Shown here: one piece after another, positions 31,862-33,636 of the stretch
How positions within the stretch are numbered: the first letter of the stretch is position 1
Layout of the letters: each line of letters begins with the position of its first letter
Source of the DNA: Eubacterium sp. TM05-53
GTDB lineage: Bacteria; Bacillota_I; Bacilli_A; Erysipelotrichales; Erysipelotrichaceae
DNA: 33,636 bases
Assembly (NCBI RefSeq): GCF_003436425.1
Contig: NZ_QSPK01000025.1
Coordinates: 1-33,636, forward strand
Reading direction: 5' to 3'
Notes under the pieces: generated by a model
The model's input: the letters and a program-made list of their open reading frames with translations, nothing else
Told to the model about the DNA's origin: nothing
Databases searched by the model: none
Position numbers and translations under genes: made by a program

Positions 31862-32740
31862 TTATACTTTATCTATGTTATTTGAAAAAATATCTGCCAC
31901 TTCACTCATGATAATATAAGCACCAGAATCAATTTCATGTACGCTTTCTTTCATGCGATTGACTTGGTATCGATTGACTACAAAATATACAATGGATTTA
32001 GGCCGTTTTGAATATCCACCCGTGGCATCCACTCTGGTGACGCCACTGCCAAATGTTTCACTTAATGCTTCACAGATTTCGGTTGGATACTCAGTTACAA
32101 TCATTGCACATTTAGCTCGATCAATACCTTCTACGACAAAGTCAATTGTCTTTAATGCCGCTGAATAAGCAACTACCGAATAAAGTGGTAATACCCAGCT
32201 ATTTAATACAATTCCGCAAAATATATACAGAATGACATTATATATCATCACAAAGGTTCCTACTGTAATACCTAAGCGTTTTGCGAATATCACAGCCATG
32301 ACTTCAATACCATCCATGGCTCCACCAAAACGAATGGCCAAACCACTTCCTATACCTGAAATCATGCCACCAAATAATGCGCAAAGAAGTAAATCTGTAC
32401 CAGCTAGTGGTGAAGCAATACTTACATCAATTGGAAAAACATCCGTTATAAGCCATGCGAATAAGGAATATATAAAGACGGTATAAATGGCATAAAATGT
32501 AAATTTCTTCCCTTGTTTTTTGAGTCCAAAAAGAAACAATGGAATATTTAATATCAACAAGAACAATGATAAGGACAAATAAGATGGTGTAATCTGTTCT
32601 AACAACATAGAAGTTCCAGAAATACCACTATCATACAGTTTCACAGGTGTCATGAATAATGTAACGCCAAAGGCGTTCACAATCCCTGCAATTGTAAGCA
32701 TAAATAAATTGGTAATACGAGGTGTTGGGTTTTGTTTCAT
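31862..32740 (-). CDS. YitT-family membrane protein (DUF161/DUF2179)
   Basis: A 292-residue protein of the YitT family, whose function is unknown. The first ~200 residues hold five or six membrane helices, including AGIVNAFGVTLFMTPVKLYDSGISG and the glycine-rich GGMISGIGSGLAIRFGGAMDG. The C-terminal ~85 residues form the soluble DUF2179 domain (IVTEYPTEICEALSETFGSGVTRVDATGGYS). A transport role is often suggested but not shown. AGGAG lies 10 bases before ATG 32740. It converges on nadE with only 15 bases between the two stop codons. Confidence 0.9.
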   Translation of the reverse strand: MKQNPTPRITNLFMLTIAGIVNAFGVTLFMTPVKLYDSGISGTSMLLEQITPSYLSLSLFLLILNIPLFLFGLKKQGKKFTFYAIYTVFIYSLFAWLITDVFPIDVSIASPLAGTDLLLCALFGGMISGIGSGLAIRFGGAMDGIEVMAVIFAKRLGITVGTFVMIYNVILYIFCGIVLNSWVLPLYSVVAYSAALKTIDFVVEGIDRAKCAMIVTEYPTEICEALSETFGSGVTRVDATGGYSKRPKSIVYFVVNRYQVNRMKESVHEIDSGAYIIMSEVADIFSNNIDKV

Positions 32741-32858
32741 AAGCTCAGCACTCCTTTTTAGGGCTTCATTTTAACATACTCACACTTCAAAATCATTCCA
32801 TTCACAAATCTTTTAGACAATTATAAAGAATAGACTATTCCATACGCATTTTCAAAAT

Positions 32859-33029
32859 TCATAGTTTTAGATCCTTTTTCAACGATTCATAAAACTGGTC
32901 AAAAGGAATTGTATTCCCTTTTAATACTTCATTATGAGCAGCTAATATTTCTTTAGCTAATTCCTCTTTTGTAAGTTCATCTTCCTTTAAAATTTTATTT
33001 GATGGAATCTTCACATCAAAAGGTAAGGC
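32859..33029 (-). pseudogene. RelB/DinJ-type antitoxin, C-terminal remnant
   Basis: An open stretch of 56 residues begins ALPFDVKIPSNKIL, which matches the point in RelB/DinJ antitoxins where KALPF leads into the toxin-binding C-terminus. No start codon precedes it: a TAA stop and the proposed end of an IS1595-type element lie directly upstream, so the DNA-binding N-terminus is lost. Its stop overlaps an ATG (ATGA), as in toxin-antitoxin operons, but the following frame ends after 13 codons with no toxin homology. The locus looks dead. Confidence 0.55.
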
Positions 33030-33636
33030 TTAACTAGCAATTTGGTGACATTGTTATAATTCTGGTTTTTATCATTTATACGAATAACCATTCGTTCTTC
33101 AAGTCCTTTAAACGAGTGATCTTATAGATGTTTTTCAACCTAAGCAATACATACTGTAGTTTTTCCGTATTATCCATTCCCTGGGTTTCTCTTTGCATGA
33201 CAAAAAGAGCATTGTAACGATTTATATATTTTGATGCTACTCCCTTATATTTTTGCAACTTTTCTTCAATCAATTTGTGAAAGCTATTCACTGTATTTAA
33301 ATGATTGAATTTATCATATGACTCATGACTGATTAATACTTTCTTAGTACAATTCTTACTTTCTAAAAGTTCGTTGTAACTGTTAGATCCATCTAGCATT
33401 ACAAAAGATTTTGATTCAAGACATTCACCAAATCTTAATAGATCTATGGATGATGGCTTGCCATAATTTAATGTTTTGGCAATTGTATGACCGAATCTCT
33501 GTATTGCAGTAATGATACAAACCTGTTGATTCGATAATCCTCTTTTTGCAGCAGGCGTTCCACGATGTTTAGGTTTGACTCCATCAATCTTAGTTCCTTT
33601 ATGATTGTATGGAGTATACTTTTCATCCATTTCAAC
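33030..33636 (-). mobile_element. IS1595-type insertion sequence, partial (cut by right edge)
   Basis: It holds the 3' part of a transposase gene and the non-coding end that adjoins the antitoxin remnant. The boundary near 33030 is placed where antitoxin homology begins; the terminal repeat cannot be confirmed because the other end is outside the window. Confidence 0.55.
33076..33636 (-). CDS. IS1595-family transposase (ISXO2-like domain), 5' end missing
   Basis: The visible 187 residues are the catalytic DDE domain of an IS1595-type transposase. They begin EMDEKYTPYNHKG, where the aspartate or glutamate is the first catalytic acid. Then come RGLSNQQVCIITAIQRFG and VMLDGSNSYNEL with the second aspartate, and the late motif NTVNSFHKLIEEKLQKYKGVASKYINRYNALF near the C-terminus, which is characteristic of this family. 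The N-terminal zinc-ribbon part lies beyond the window. The frame is open to the last base and ends in TAA at 33076-33078. It is probably the cause of the antitoxin truncation. Confidence 0.85.
   Translation of the reverse strand, partial: VEMDEKYTPYNHKGTKIDGVKPKHRGTPAAKRGLSNQQVCIITAIQRFGHTIAKTLNYGKPSSIDLLRFGECLESKSFVMLDGSNSYNELLESKNCTKKVLISHESYDKFNHLNTVNSFHKLIEEKLQKYKGVASKYINRYNALFVMQRETQGMDNTEKLQYVLLRLKNIYKITRLKDLKNEWLFV

Noticed and set aside
32828..32840. Palindrome GAATA-GAC-TATTC upstream of yitT
   Set aside because: A 5-bp-arm palindrome in AT-rich DNA, not near a recognised promoter; could be chance or a toxin-antitoxin remnant.
32782..32861. RelE-like toxin gene after the antitoxin remnant
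   Set aside because: The frame starting at the ATGA overlap ends after 13 codons and shows no toxin residues.
1..33636. CRISPR array, tRNA or rRNA genes, prophage
   Set aside because: No spaced direct repeats, cloverleaf with CCA-type ends, rRNA-like sequence or phage structural genes were seen by eye. A tRNAscan and repeat search would settle small cases.

Overview
The window is a compact, AT-rich stretch of chromosome from a low-GC Gram-positive bacterium. It has strong AGGAGG-type ribosome binding sites, consensus sigma-A promoters and many intrinsic terminators. The block cysS-mrnC-rlmB-(sigma factor)-rpmG-secE-nusG matches the Bacillus/Clostridium order. A group B monomeric [FeFe] hydrogenase, a superoxide reductase and a GlgC/GlgD pair point to an anaerobic, probably gut-dwelling Firmicute. 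I infer something near Erysipelotrichia, but the sequence alone does not prove it.

Layout, left to right. 1-757: end of a mobile element with a tyrosine recombinase cut by the window edge; it truncates a MATE efflux gene whose MarR-type regulator survives with tandem operators. 1.6-4.5 kb: an EF-G-like GTPase and an ankyrin-repeat protein form an operon that appears to start with a 20-residue leader peptide and an attenuator-like hairpin. 4.6-8.1 kb: VOC protein, RNase R, SecG and a NagD-like HAD phosphatase. 8.1-12.2 kb: nusG-secE-rpmG, a SigH-like sigma factor, rlmB, mrnC, cysS. 12.3-13.2 kb: two small unknown genes, then gap at 13.3-14.3 kb. 14.4-16.1 kb (+ strand): Lrp-type regulator and aminotransferase.

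16.2-22.4 kb is carbohydrate metabolism: a phosphohexomutase, HPr, DUF523 protein, GlgA, GlgD and GlgC. The mutase can supply glucose-1-phosphate, GlgC/GlgD make ADP-glucose and GlgA polymerises it; no branching enzyme is present here. 22.5-28.2 kb: a CLC-F-type fluoride/proton antiporter, superoxide reductase, two RluA-family pseudouridine synthases, a prepilin peptidase, a CPA2 antiporter and a HAD phosphatase. 28.3-31.9 kb (+ strand): [FeFe] hydrogenase and glutamine-dependent NAD synthetase. 31.9 kb to the end: YitT-family membrane protein, a decayed RelB/DinJ antitoxin fragment and an IS1595-type transposase cut by the right edge.

Most notable: (i) the leader peptide/attenuator arrangement before the ankyrin/EF-G-like operon; (ii) an apparently leaderless CLC-F gene whose promoter lies inside the terminator of the upstream gene, with the same -10/6-nt/ATG geometry at two nearby genes; (iii) repeated use of the final codons and stop codon as part of terminator stems; (iv) gene disruption by a mobile element at both ends. 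No CRISPR array, tRNA or rRNA gene was seen, and no gene-free stretch exceeds about 300 bases.
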